Positions 44,932 to 56,952 are shown, numbered from the stretch's first letter. The stretch is DNA of 64,000 bases from Actinostola sp. cb2023 (GCA_033675265.1 JAUJYZ010001228.1:1-64000), one strand, 5' to 3'. The notes: generated by a model not told the origin, from the letters alone. Numbers and translations are program-made.

Positions 44932-46634
44932 CAGGGGGAAATTACTAGGGGGAGTCCATCTCTTAATATACGTGTTCCCATCAGATTGTTAGCTTGGCTA
45001 TTTTTAGCAACAAGCTGTGATTGGTTGGTTCCATGCGCGCGTTCCGATTGGTCGGTTTACTGAAGACCGGAAACAATTTTCATCGCGATGGTACGATATT
45101 GACAATGGTGTAAAATCAAGAGAATAAAGATGAAAATAGGCTGTGATCGGATAATTTAGAGGAAGAAATCCATTACAAATTGAAACCCTACCCGTACTTC
45201 TGATTACGCTAGGTAAAACTTGCTAACAACGCCGTGAAATCACGAATAACCGCGAAAAAATATAGAAAATCAAAAGCCGAGAAAGAAAGCGAGCTGGTTT
45301 TTTTTACAGGAGAAAAAAACGATCCACTCAAAGAAATTATCAAGCGACTTATCAAGCTCATCAGATCCAACTATTCACAAGTTCATGTATGTGCTTTGTC
45401 CTGGCATAATTATGTAATTAAACACAAATCTATGGCAAACAAAACTGACTCGTCGGTTTTTATTGCAAATGTTTTGAGAAACGACTGCAATCAAACCACA
45501 AATTTTCAAGGAATCAAAATCAGTCAAACAACTGAGAGGCAGTTCAAAGATGGAATGTAAACATCTAAGAAAAATAATCCTCACACACTTTGCAGTCGTT
45601 GGCGAAAAAAAAGAACCATAATCTATGCACGCTTTTCCTTCACAAATCTTGTTTGAATCCCTCGCCGTATTTGTTGACTCAGTTTCACTCTCAGGTTGTT
45701 GTTTTCTCTTGTTGTTTTATTTCTTTAACTCCTAAAACATTCGAGATAGTAATAAATACGAGCCACCAAATAGATCCAAAGAGATTCAATGTGTTTGAAG
45801 GAATGTTTTACACGATATTTCGTCTTTGAATTGTGAAGGTTTTTGAAGCAGCTGTTCTATGTTCATCGTGAATCAAGCTTCAAGTTCAAGGCCAAAAGCA
45901 AGCACAGTACATGTATTTGTAAAGCGAGGCCGACGTATCCTCTTTTCGTCGAATTCAGAACTTTCAATCAACATCAATCGATTCCATCTTTTCTTGTGAA
46001 TACTCCCTAATTGTTCAAATTAAAGCAATAAACGAAGAACTGGAAGTACAAATATCAGCGACACTCAGCAGGCTTGTAGTTGTAGTTTTTGGTTTCCATG
46101 TTGAGTTGAGTCAGTCCGACTCACCGGCGAAGTTGTTTCGACTCTTTTCAAACTTTACATCTCCATTTCAAAGAAATAAATCCCTTACGGTGTTATATGA
46201 AGAGATTTCATGTAGAATAGCGAACTTTAATTTGAGCGGTTTGTAATCGTTATATAAATTGGATGGGTTTTAACTGAACGGGTTGTTTTGACTTTCTTGT
46301 TTGAGTTTGCACTCGGATTGAGCAGATTTCTTATTTACATAAATGGCGGGAAACCGCGCGGCCGCTTACAAAATCAAAAATTCAAAAACCACATTTTAAA
46401 AGCAACAAGTAGCCATATAATAAACGATTTATCAATTTAATTTATTAATAACTACATGTAGATGTAGCTGTGGTATAAAATGTTCAGCATCGACGAAGGA
46501 GCCGCCATGTTTACTGCAAGTGACGTCATTTACCTCCAACCAATCATAGCTTGTTGCTAAAAAATAGCCATGCTAACAATCTGATAGATCTAAGGGCATT
46601 AGGAAAGATGGACTCCCCTATTAATTTTCCTCTG
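44932..46634. mobile_element. hAT-like nonautonomous element, 1703 bp
   Basis: The ends are CAGGGGGAAATTA and a mirrored TTAATTTTCCTCTG. Inverted similarity extends about 95 bp and includes GGGGAGTCCATC, CAGATTGTTAGC.TGGCTATTT and AGCAACAAGCT.TGATTGGTTGG. ATAATAT lies directly outside both ends (44925-44931 and 46635-46641). CAGGGG termini with 7-8 bp duplications are hAT traits. A 108-codon frame inside (45234-45560, GTG start) is Lys-rich and unrecognised, and I do not accept it as a gene. Confidence 0.75.
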
Positions 46635-46785
46635 ATAATATACATGAACACAGCAGTTAGTTAAAGTCATCTAGAGTACTTTCAATATGGCGGAGATGTC
46701 CATCCAAACAATCCGTAGATGCTTTGCGGGTTGTTTTATTTAAATACCGGGGACATCCATATGAGCTCCTCTTTTTTTTAAAGGT

Positions 46786-46878
46786 ATATTATGCATTTCA
46801 GTGTGCATTACGGCTGCCTACATCTCGTCAAAATACGGCACGACTCCAGCCGTACTGCACACTAAAATGTATAATAAG
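46786..46878. repeat. Small foldback (CAGTGTGCA-TACGGCTG arms)
   Basis: TATTATGCATTTCAGTGTGC and TACGGCTG are mirrored by CAGCCGTA and CTGCACACTAAAATGTATAATA. Confidence 0.75.
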
Positions 46879-47385
46879 TTGTAAATATATATAGTAGATA
46901 ATTTGATCTATGCTTGCGCTATTTACGCTATGCGCTCTTTGAACGAGTGGATCTATCAGTATAATAAATTCCTGAATTCAGTTGTAATTGTGTCTGTTGA
47001 ATATCGTTTAAATGTTATTACTCAAAAGAAAGCAACGTTAAATATTAAAATTATTTTAAAAAAGTCATAAAATCTTTTATAATTACATTATTTAACTGCA
47101 TGGAGCTAGGGTTCAGAGAATGAGAAGAGGTGCAATCGTATTAATATGCGTTTTTACATATATTTTGTTTACAAAAAAAGAAGAAATATGTAAACAATTG
47201 CAAACAAGAAAACAAAGAAACAAGATCAAAACAAGGATAAAACAAAAAAATTAAGAATGAATAATAATAATAATCAAATAATAATCAAAATAATCAAAAA
47301 TAAAATAAAATAATACTATAATAATAATAATATATAATATCAATAAATAATAAATAATAATAAAATAAAATAAAAATGTGTCACG
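46879..47385. other. AT-rich stretch ending in AAT/ATA simple repeat
   Basis: No gene seen. 47240-47375 is dominated by AATAAT and AAAT repeats. Confidence 0.6.
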
Positions 47386-47605
47386 GCTGGGACTCGAACC
47401 CTAGACCCCCAGGTTTAAAGAGATGAATGCCGCTAATTTGTTTCCAAAAAGGGCCCATACTCCCAGATATTTTGCTGAGTCACCGTATGTTACGCATATG
47501 GTGAAGATTTCAACTTAGTAGTCAAAGAGGATCGAGGGAACAGTCGGATCCTAAGCCCACTAAATAACTTCCCCGCACCACTAGGCTATCGTGCACGCTT
47601 ATTGA
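47386..47605 (-). repeat. tRNA-like unit with separated A and B boxes
   Basis: On the minus strand, GATAGCCTAGTGGTGCGG (A-box-like, about 47582-47600) is followed about 190 bp later by GGGTTCGAGTCCCAGCCGTG (B-box-like, about 47388-47408). The two halves look like one tRNA-derived sequence with foreign DNA between them, or a SINE head with rearranged boxes. It is not a functional tRNA as it stands. Confidence 0.45.
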
Positions 47606-48333
47606 TTTGGAGGCCGACAAAATAACCTAGTGTATCCTGCGAATGAACTGTCTATTGTTGTGCAAATTACTATGGTCCCGTAGCTCACACTGAAACACAG
47701 CGCGTTAAGCCGAATCTACACGAGCAAGTTTTTCTTGACAAGGAGAAATTGTCAAGGTCGAAATTTGTTCGGTTAAACGACAACGTGGAAAATGTGGCAA
47801 TGAATATTAATGAGTTCAGTTCCCAGTCTTTTCGTACGCTCGTTTTTATTACAGACGCCATTTTGTTTTTGCTCAACAGGAGACTGGAATCTTTTTTTTT
47901 CACACCGGGTCAGCTGGCACCAAAATAGCGACATATTGTACAAACTTTTTCAGGATTCATCTGATCGAAGTCAAACCTACCAAAATAGCAGATTTGCCAA
48001 TTCCCAACAATCGTATGTTTTTTGTTTTTTTTAATTTCAACAGCATTTGGCGGGAAAATGATGTCTTAAATTAAATATCAAAAACGTAGATTCACCTTAT
48101 AGAAAATTTTATTAATGTTTCTGAAAGATATTGGACAGATTGATTGAATGGCGAAAAAACTATCGACGTTCCCTTCTTCTTCGCCATTTTGTTGCTATTT
48201 TTAGAAAATATACACATTTTGTGGTGCAATAACTCTTGAACAAATAAGGGGAGGTCAATCTCGACCAATCAGCATTGGATATGCGTACGCCTTCTCAATA
48301 GACAAGTTTGTTTGTATTGGACCTGCAAAAGAA

Positions 48334-48340
48334 TTCCCAC
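48334..48340 (-). promoter_or_regulatory. CSL/Su(H)-type site upstream of HES start
   Basis: TTCCCAC (GTGGGAA on the minus strand) matches the core recognised by the Notch effector CSL/Su(H). It lies 54 bp upstream of the HES-like ATG, and HES genes are classic Notch targets with promoter-proximal CSL sites. A 7-mer alone is weak evidence; location is the main support. Confidence 0.4.
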
Positions 48341-48393
48341 GCTCAGAACGTTGACCAGTCGTACTTGGTGCAGGTCGGTAATTGTCAGTCAAA

Positions 48394-48583
48394 ATGGATA
48401 CTGTCAACAGCAGTGACGATAAGGTGAAAAAGGTATGCTCATGAGATGATGTGGTTGTTTAAATTGCTCTCTTTCAAAACATAAAAGTGTTTCTTTTTTC
48501 AGTCCAAGCCAATCATGGAGAAGCGAAGAAGAGCACGAATCAATGAAAGCCTCAGCGAGCTCAAAACATTGATCCTTGAAGCC
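48394..48583 (+). pseudogene. HES/Hairy-type bHLH gene fragment (exons 1-2, truncated)
   Basis: Exon 1 (48394-48432) encodes MDTVNSSDDKVKK before a GTATGC donor. Exon 2 starts at 48503 after TTTTTTCAG with [20 protein letters not shown], then KTLILEA, ending at 48583. This is the basic region and helix 1 of a Hairy/Enhancer-of-split factor. The [12 protein letters not shown] signature includes the family's diagnostic basic-region Pro, which gives N-box/class C site preference. The expected K-K-D loop, helix 2, Orange domain and WRPW tail are missing; the frame continues as unrelated sequence with no donor and stops at 48690. The exon boundary before S-K-P matches the usual HES intron. It is either a partial duplicate or a gene cut by rearrangement. 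Confidence 0.85.
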
Positions 48584-48751
48584 ATTTCTTTGCCTTTTCA
48601 TAAAATATGTCCGTCAAGTACAAAGTACAAAAGTCATAAGCGAATTTTTACTTTTAGTTTCTTGACGTTTCAGGTTGTTATTTCTCGTTAGAAGGCCTCA
48701 CGATCAACCCATGGTTCATGATCCGCCATATTGCCAAGTCCGTGTTTTGAT

Positions 48752-48983
48752 CTATTAGAGAGCTTAAGCAGCAGACATTTTTGTCAACACGGACGGCGCG
48801 CGCGCTGACGACTGATGTTTGAAACGACCTTTGACGTCCGTGACGGCAATCTACGACGTGAAAACAGGTAAAATGCCGTCGTAGATTGCCATCACGGACG
48901 TCAAAGGTCGTTTCAAACATCATTCGTTAGTGCGCGCCCCATCCGTGTTGACAAAAACGTCTGCTGCTTAAGCTCCCTATTAG
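48752..48983. mobile_element. MITE just downstream of HES fragment
   Basis: Inverted arms of about 100 bp: CTATTAGAGAGCTTAAGCAG, TTTTTGTCAACACGGA and TTTGAAACGACCTTTGACGT are mirrored to 48983. The centre is CAGGTAAAATG. It lies 170 bp past the point where HES homology ends. Confidence 0.85.
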
Positions 48984-49064
48984 CGTGCATGCGTGAATTT
49001 AAATGACATGATGACGTAATAGAAAACGAATAACATGTAAATGTGATGCTAACCCGACATCGAA

Positions 49065-49135
49065 ATCCTCGATGGTATAGTTGGTTAATGCGCTGGTTTA
49101 TAGTCCGACGAGTTCAAACCCCAGGCAAGGTAAGT
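49065..49135 (+). repeat. tRNA-like sequence (degenerate)
   Basis: TCCTCGATGGTATAGTTGG (A-box-like) and GAGTTCAAACCCC (B-box-like) are correctly spaced, but the acceptor ends do not pair and the anticodon arm is poor. It is probably a tRNA pseudogene or SINE head. Confidence 0.4.
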
Positions 49136-49751
49136 AAAAATTGAAAAATATATATGTTAATATGGTAAATAGACAGACAGACATAATTAATGTAGGCAGA
49201 CAATAAATGAAAGGAGGGGTAGATAGCTAGGGATAATGAATTTGAAGGGAGGGGTAGATAAGGAGAGAATGAAGGGAGGGTGCAAAGAAGTCGTCTACTT
49301 TTGAGAACCCTCCTAAAAATCCAAGCCCCTGTTTTTATTAATGAGTCTCCAAAAATAAATCCATTTTAAGAATCTTAGATATTGAAAAAATTCAACCTAG
49401 ATTGAATTTAAAATGACCTGAAATTAAATTTGACCTGTAACATATACTCGGGCATTATGACAACGACAATGACCGGTGTGTCGGTGAGCATAGATAAAGA
49501 TCGTCGAGGTTCGTCTGCAGTACGTACTTGGGACGACTTGAGGTTGCAGATGGTTCTGATAACGTCTTTCGTTTGTTCGTTGTAATGAAGGCGCGTTATT
49601 TTTTTTATTAAATATCGCTGAGCTGACATGGATAAGGTGTATAGGAGTAAACTGAAATGAAGTTTTACTAGTGTGACTTCAACACAATAAACAAACATTG
49701 CACTTCGAAATCTCAACAGATCATCATAAATGTCAACATTTAAGAGAGGAT

Positions 49752-50218
49752 GTCAGTAAGAATCGAGATTCGCCGGTCAACTAAAAAAAATCGAATTTAA
49801 TTTTCTTTCGCCATATCATTCCTTTCGATGACCTCTTTTCGGGAAAAATACTAAAAAGTTCCAGCGATTTTTATTTTAGGAGAAATTTGCAGTTTTCAAA
49901 AACCCGCCTGATGACTGAAAATTTTCGGCTAAATTATAAGGCAACTTGGAACAGTCGATGTGTGTTCATCTCTAGCACTACAACAACGACATTCAGCATA
50001 CTTAATAAACATTTCTTGGTCTTTTCTACTCTAGTATTTATTTTTGTGTAACTTTTGTAGTTATTTTTCAAATTTGTTTTAAAAAGGTGTACTGAGCGCC
50101 ATGAACGGAACGTTGAAATATAGGCAATGTTTGAGGTACGAAAACGGAATCTGGTACCTAATTCTTTGAGGAAAACGCCATGCCCCAGGAACGCTTCACC
50201 TTTGCTCTTTCAGTTTAG
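49752..50218. repeat. Dispersed repeat Z, copy 2
   Basis: Diverged relative of 20312-20782 in the same orientation. Confidence 0.7.
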
Positions 50219-51844
50219 AAAGTTTCAACTTTGAGAATTCAATGTAGCATTTTTGAGAAATAAAACTATTATGCTTGGGACTGCCAAAATTAGCATTAAT
50301 TTCGGCCTTTCGCGGACATTTTTGTCGTCCAAACACAAAACGTAATGCCAAAACACGACTATCTTTCACTTTTAGTTGATTGCTACTGATGGAAAACAAT
50401 CTTCGAGTCAATAGGAATGCCTTTCAACAATGAGTCGTAAATAACTCTCGCAAATGAAGTTAAAATTAACATAGATTGTCGATCAGATAACAGCATCTCA
50501 CAGAAAAATTTACGAATTTTCTCTAAACGACATTTATACGAAATTCCACCCTTTCAAGCAAGTATGAATTCTGTTTAGTTTTATATTTTATGATTAAAAC
50601 TATTATTTCATGCGGCACAAAAATTATTCGAAGGGCAGTAGCGTGACTTCCAGCAGTTACATTGCGTTACATAATTGGCGTGTCAGCAAAGTGGAGCATC
50701 CAGTCAAAATATCCAAACTCTTCATGAATAAGCGCCAGTTTTAAGCATAAATCAGCTTAATTGTTTGTAAATCTTATTTGGAGCAAATTCTAAGCATTTC
50801 AAAGTGAAGAACCATAATTTTCAGAAACGGCCAATACTACGGTGTTTATTTGACCAATGAATAAGGTGATTCGCTTGAATTGCATTGCGCACGCTCTACT
50901 GCGCACGATTCTGAATAAAATTTTAGTCGACGAGCTAGAGCGCGCTAACTTACGCCATCGAGCTCGCGCACATTGGAGACCATTGGAAATCGTTAAATAT
51001 TTCAAGTGTAACTGAAGTTTTCTCAAAATAAATCGAAAACGAGCACGGTGACCCCCATTTTTTATTCAATAACTTTCATCACACTATAGTTCTCTAGTAT
51101 ATAGCAAAGTATTAAAAAAAGTTAGGATTTCAAACATCAAAAAAATTGAATGAAAGCATACGGAGTATCGATTTTTAGACCCTCTCGGTGGTTCGAACAT
51201 CTGTGTTTTGTTCTATTTTTCGACAACTATGCAAAATTCGAGCATTTTCTTACTATCAGACGGTAGGCTAGAGATACAAAAGCTATAGCAACCACTTTAG
51301 TTCATTATTAATAGTTTGTCTTTTAAGTTGTGGAAAATTATTTACCCGATCCCGATGTCACGCGAGACTCGACTGAAAGACCTAAAATACCATAATTTCA
51401 AAGCAGTGTAGCGCAAAAATGAGCGCGGTGACCCCCTGTTTTTAGTGCATTTTTGGAAACTCCATACCGTAATGTATCACCATGCCAAGTTATAGAAAAT
51501 TCTAGGATTTGCTTCTATTTCAAGGGAATCACCTTAATTCATTCTACAATAGCATCATATACAGTCAAACAAGTACCATTATACGTACTTACCAGTGACT
51601 TCACAGCTTTCTCTAAATATAGATCACAACATATAAAGTACCAGAAGATAGACCTTACATTCACCGTTATGTATAATTATTTATTATTCCTTTCGACGTG
51701 CGTCATTTTACCATATAAGGGCAACAGAACACGCAACATATGCCAGCGTATGTATTACACAGTAGCTCCCGCGCGCGCGCACGAAACACATAGCAAAATA
51801 TTTAGGAAATAAAGAAACAAAATCAATTGTGGAATAATAAACCC
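50219..51844. other. Intergenic, no gene recognised
   Basis: Only short unrecognised frames. GAGC.CGGTGACCCCC occurs at 51041 and 51421 followed by T-rich sequence, suggesting two related repeat fragments. Confidence 0.4.
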
Positions 51845-51932
51845 CTTATTTGATGGTTTGACAGATAATACTTGCGGACATTTTACTCATTGCTCGTATT
51901 TTTCCGTATTATATGTCAAACCATCAAATAAG
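51845..51932. repeat. 88-bp MITE (CTTATTTGATGGTTTGACA ends)
   Basis: The exact 19-bp inverted ends enclose a 50-bp AT-rich centre. Confidence 0.85.
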
Positions 51933-53169
51933 CTGTATATATTTTTAAATGGCTTGAGTAAATATCTGTAATGGTGTTATCATAAGCTTACAACAAGACA
52001 AAATGAAAACAATAAGAATATACAAAACCTTCGACTTCATATCCTGCATAGTCTTAGCGTTCTGCCTTCTTGTTCGTATGATTTCAACATTGCCGTGTTT
52101 CATATCGTGAGAGACTGGGTACGAATCCCTAAATATTGTGATAATGAACCCACATAGCCGGAAACAGCATATCGAGTTAAGCAAAAACCCAAAGTTTGGT
52201 GTTAATCGGGTCAATATTGAATGACTTACGGCCAATCAAAAATGATAGAATTTACAAAGAAATGTATGGATTGCCGGACAGCTATCCACTGCTGTCTGTC
52301 TGCTATTAATACCTTATCTATGGCAAAAAGGTGGTTAAGTTTGGAAGACCCCCATTTTCCGCTCAATCTTCGATGTTTACTGTCAACCTCTCTTAAATTA
52401 TTTCGCTGCAAGGCAAAACGCTTCGTCAATGGACGTCATCTTGTTTGTCACTAGTCTTTGGTATGGCGCGTACGTTGACCTGATTTCGGGCAACAAGCTC
52501 TGATTGGTTAATTCTGTGGAACGGAATGTAGTGCTTGGGTAAGCAGCCGTGTGTAAGGGGAGAGAGCGTTGCGTGATAACACTAAACACGGCTGCGCCTC
52601 GTGCGACTCTTTTGCTTCTTTCGTGCTTAGCAACCTCCCGCGTGCATCTAAAACTCGACAGATGCACGCTGGGCGTTCACCAATCCTTTACTTCACGGGT
52701 TTATGAAAACCACTCTAATGCCGGTTGTTTTAACTAAATATTTATGTGACAATGGTTAACCAATATAGTAATGATTAAAACAACCATAATAAAGCAGTTT
52801 TCATAACTTTGAAATAAGGTTACTATTTTGACCATTTATTAAATGGTTGTTTTAACTAATTGGAATAGTTGTAACCAAAAATATAGGGTTATTTCAACTA
52901 GTCAGTTTTTACAGTGCAGGCAAGATTCTGGATCTATTGCTTTCAACATTTCCTAATTCTGTTTCGGCCAATGTTTTAATACTTGCACTTTAATAGTTTA
53001 TTTATTCACGTAAAGCACAAAAGAGCTTACAATAAAACTCGTTAGGACGTGCACGTGCTAAAAAATCTAAAATATAATATTATAAAAACGATATACCCCT
53101 AATCTATAATTAATTCAATCCAACCCAATATATATATATACAATAAAATCCCAAACTACTATAACTATT
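51933..53169. other. Intergenic, no gene recognised
   Basis: Overlapping short frames near 52200-52740 on both strands have no recognisable domain. A small hairpin (GCGTGCATCT / AGATGCACGC) is at 52640-52670. GGTTGTTTTAACTA recurs at 52725 and 52844. Confidence 0.4.
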
Positions 53170-53800
53170 TATAAAATAATTTATATATAACGCGCGCTCT
53201 GATTGGCTAAAAAGCTATGTGATATAAGAGCACATAAACATGGTTCATGACCTTGAACGACCTTGAAGCGATGCAGTGGATTTGATCGACCACAAAAGTA
53301 TTTTTTTCTGTCGTCAAACATGTTTTATTTACTAAACAAAAGCCATAGAATTACAGTTTTTCTTGTTTAGTTAAGTTCAAGTTCTATATATGTAGATGTG
53401 ATTTTGATGATTTTAAACCGAAAGTTAATTTTGCAAGAATTCAAACACGGCAAGAAATAAACTCGACGAATTGTTTGTCCACAGAATACAAAAACAAAGT
53501 GTAACAAGCATTCTTCTGTAATTTTCTGACAGAAAATAGCATTCTTCAAAACGTTTTTCGTGTCAAAACTGACCAAACGGGGAAACGGCACACTGCAGAT
53601 GAAAGTTGTCGAGTCGCTTGCCATTTTGATTTCTTTCGTGAGATTTGATTGGATGATGGGCGATTTCTGACGCTTTTCAGGAGAATTGAAAATTTGATCA
53701 GTAAAACCTCGCGTAAATAAAGGATTTTTACGAAAGAAATCCTTGCAGTTATTTTATAAAAGCTTTATAAAATGGTTTTCCATGTTTTGTGCTCTTATAT
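53170..53800. repeat. Dispersed repeat W, copy 1 (shorter)
   Basis: The reverse complement of parts of 55725-56830. Landmarks are GCGCGCTCTGATTGG, GACCTTGAAGCGATGCAGTG and ATCATGGGCGATTTCTGACG-like arms. It lacks about 480 bp present in copy 2. Confidence 0.75.
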
Positions 53801-54005
53801 CAACACGCGGGATATTGGGAGAACACTTGAAAAGCTTTAAAATCACTCATAGTGAACCATAGCAATAAACTAATCAGTTCAGTCTAGCTAATTACAGTTG
53901 CCGTCTTTCACCTCTTGTCATGGTTCCAATTAAACAATGCGGATTTCAAGTTGTTTAATTTCTTCTTCATACACAATAGTCTAGAACCTTCGGTGAATGT
54001 GTACA

Positions 54006-54640
54006 TTAATAATAATAATAATCTTTATTTTAAGTGGGTTTACAAATACAGCAATACAACAATACTGGTTTCCAATTTGGCCCACTAGATACAATAACTA
54101 CTGATTACAATTAATAATTACAGAAACAAATACTAGTTACAATTGAAAACACTGACATAATGAAATAATAATTTACAATAAATAGAAATGATAAATAAAC
54201 TACAATAATATTTAAATTTGTTAATTAAAAATGTGACACTTGAATAAGTTAATTTAATATATTATGCGGTGAAGATGTATTTATAGTAATCCAGAGTTAT
54301 CAGTACTGGCGTTTGATAGTAAAAGAATCAAGATTAGACTGTGACTGAAGGTAAAGTTTAGTAAGATGGGTACGGAGGGATTTAGTGGAGGAAAAAGATT
54401 TAGATGAGATAGACAGATTATTCCAGAGAACAGGCCCACTGTATTCAAAAGTACGTCTGCCGCTGTCATTCTTACATAAGCTTGTGTTAAGATATAATTT
54501 GTCAAGAGTAGATGAACGAGTAGAGTAATTGTGAATGTTACTGATTTGAGTAAAATGGTCAATAAGGTAGGGAGGGGCTTGATTATTAATTATTAAGGCA
54601 AGAACTTCGTTTATAAAACAGTCACTCGGTAATCTCATGC
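54006..54640 (-). pseudogene. 5'-truncated LINE (CR1/RTE/Jockey-like) with RT C-terminus
   Basis: The minus-strand frame 54638-54300 encodes NIHNYSTRSSTLDKLYLNTS followed by RRTFEYSGPVLWNNLS. The Y-x-T-R-(S)..R-x-F-x-Y-x-G-P-x-L-W-N pattern is the conserved tail after the reverse-transcriptase domain of many invertebrate LINEs. Downstream on the same strand is an AT-rich 3' region with AATAAAG and an ATT-repeat tail ending at about 54009. The upstream part of the reverse transcriptase is absent: a typical 5'-truncated insertion. Confidence 0.8.
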
Positions 54641-55440
54641 CATTAACTTTTCGTATATATGAGCCTTCGGTGTATCCCAGCGGCCGGCACAGGGCGTGTG
54701 TGCATTATAAGCCACTTTCACGTTTGAAGTCAACAACGAAGTAATTGCATTTTTAGACTTGGGAAATTAAAGTGTGGTGAAAATGTCATGTAATAACGTA
54801 GGATCTGCAACATGACCTGGTCATCCAGTTTCTAAATTCTGTAGACTTGTTCTGACTGCAAAGTAAGTAATGTAATCGAAAATAGAAACACATTTCCAAG
54901 TCAAAGTGAAATTCAGGATGAGGCTTTGTGTAGATATCGAAACTAAATAGTAAAAACAGCGATGCAGCAAAGTGTTTATGATGTCAACAGTGTTTCAGCA
55001 TGCAGAGGTTAATGTCTTCCTTTCAGCTAATTTCGTTATTCACAACTGAACATATAGGTGTATTGGGGAATGCAATGCTTCAAACATTTGCCATATTCTC
55101 GACAATTAAGCAGATGTTTTCGTTCATCACGTGCCAATTATTTCGGTATTAAACTATATATTGCATGAACAACCGTTTTAAGAATGTCTGCATATATACG
55201 TAGTATTTGCTATAAATATCAACCTTCTGCGGTTAACTTTTGTGGCTTCAAAGTGTAGTTTTGTTCCTCAATTGGCAGCATCCGCCTCAGCTGACCTCGT
55301 GTTCATTGGATGTGGTCATTGGACCCATAAAGTTTTGCTGTCAATCATAATACTTTCCTACTTATACCTGATATCTCTGTTTCTCATTCAGTCTGCGTTT
55401 ATGTGTTCATACGATCTGCTCTGATTAAACACAAGTCTCA
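54641..55440. other. Presumed promoter region of the SRCR gene
   Basis: No coding feature supported. The 60-codon frame at 55242-55424 is hydrophobic but ends before the signal-peptide ATG and has no homology I recognise. Confidence 0.35.
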
Positions 55441-55495
55441 ATGGCACAATTACAATTACTGTTGTGTTTGTGTGTTCTGTGGCTGATGGTCAAGG
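55441..55495 (+). CDS. Signal-peptide first exon, probably of the SRCR gene
   Basis: ATG at 55441 encodes MAQLQLLLCLCVLWLMVK plus one base, then a GTGAGT donor at 55496. The 18 residues form a hydrophobic core suited to a secretory signal, although the basic n-region is missing. The exon ends in phase 1, exactly what the first SRCR exon at 59779 requires (the joined codon gives Asp, then NRAAVEVR). There is no other plus-strand coding exon between them. The 4.3-kb intron is filled with repeats. Linking the two is inference from phase, strand and order. Confidence 0.6.
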
Positions 55496-55552
55496 GTGAG
55501 TAACGACTTGATAAATATTAATTTATTATTTTTTTCAGAATTTTACAATTAA

Positions 55553-55569
55553 CAAATAGAAAACGTTTC

Positions 55570-55600
<31 letters not shown>

Positions 55601-55725
55601 GGAAGTTTGGGAGAAGTCGAGAGCTATTGTGTAAAACCGAGCCGTTAGGCGAGGTTTTACACAGAGCTCGAGACTTCTCCCAAACATATCAGGCTATGTA
55701 AACACGGGAAAAAGTTTTCTATTTG
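55553..55725. repeat. Foldback, 173 bp, in first intron
   Basis: CAAATAGAAAAC, CCCGTGTTTACATAGCCTGA and TTTGGGAGAAGTCGAG are mirrored almost exactly to 55725. An inner TGTGTAAAACC / GGTTTTACACA pair lies at the centre. Confidence 0.85.
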
Positions 55726-56830
55726 TTTTATAAAATAACTACAAGGATTTATTTCGTAAAACTCCTTTATTTACGCGAGATTTTAGTGATCAAAATTTCA
55801 ATTCTCCTGAAAAGCGTCAGAAATCGCCCATCATCCAATCAAATCTCACGAAAGAAATCAAAATGGCAAAGCGACTTATCAGTTATCGACAACTTTTATA
55901 TATCTGTCTGTGCAGTTTACTGTTTTGACACGAAAAACGATTTGAAGAATGCTATTTTCTGTCAGAAAATTACAGAAGAATGCTTGTTACACTTTGTTTT
56001 TGTATCCTGTGAACACGAAACACGAAGAAAAGTGAGAAAAGCTGAGCCGAATCACGATCAATGACGAAGAGTCGTCAAACTTTCCGAAATATTTGACATC
56101 TTGATGAATGGAGCACGAAATCAGGTAGTATAGCCAAATATCTACAGTTTTTGTCGTATTTTTGAATCTTTTCGTCGCTTTTCTCGACAAGAATGTATAA
56201 ACGATGGACGTTTCTGAGACATTTGAAGATATTTTTTCTCTTTGACATATTTTACTAGAGATATGAATGTTCTGGCGAACCCGCCGTGTAGCTACAAGAA
56301 TCGCTCTGTTTTTACTCTTTTGTGAGTATAAATAAGCTTACGGCTATCTTTTCTTGATATTTTCAGTCGTACACTTGAGAAAATATAAGACTTATGTGTA
56401 GCTAAGTATAACTTACAAAATGGTTAGTATGTGATTGAGAAAACTGAGCCGTTATATTTAGTTTTCTTCGTTATTGTGGACAGAAATAAGTGGACGATTC
56501 GTCGAGTTTCTTGCCGGCCGAGTTTGAATGAACTTGAAGCTCGATTCTTGCAAAATTAATTTTCGGTTTAAAATCATCAAAATCACATCTAGATAGAATT
56601 TGAACTTAACTAAACAAGAAAAACTGTAATATATGGCTTTTGTTTAGTAAATAAAACATGTTTGACAACAGAAAAAAATACATTTGTGGTCAGTTATTTT
56701 TACAATCAAATCCACTGCATCGCTTCAAGGTTGTTCAAGGTCATGAACCATGTTTACATAGCCTCATATCAACATAGTAATTAACCAATCAGAGCGCGCG
56801 TTATATCTAAATTATTTTATAATTCTCGTT
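55726..56830. repeat. Dispersed repeat W, copy 2 (longer, inverted relative to copy 1)
   Basis: About 1.1 kb whose two ends match 53170-53800 in reverse complement. The middle (about 56000-56480) is unique to this copy, so copy 1 is probably an internal-deletion derivative. Frames at 55723 and 55987 fall within it and are not recognised. Confidence 0.7.
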
Positions 56831-56952
56831 GAGTTAATAATAATGGGCTTACTTAACTTTTGTTTTTGCTATTTGTTACAATACAATGGAATCTAGTCTG
56901 TATCTATAAAATTGATTTCAATATTTCTAAGTGATATTTACTGCATGAGCGG

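Noticed and set aside
45234..45560. 108-aa Lys-rich ORF
   Set aside because: Starts at GTG, lies inside a nonautonomous hAT-like element, no recognisable domain.
49065..49135. Functional tRNA gene
   Set aside because: Box-like motifs are present but the acceptor and anticodon stems do not pair.
55242..55424. 60-aa hydrophobic ORF upstream of the leader exon
   Set aside because: Stops before the signal-peptide ATG and has no recognisable features or splice donor.
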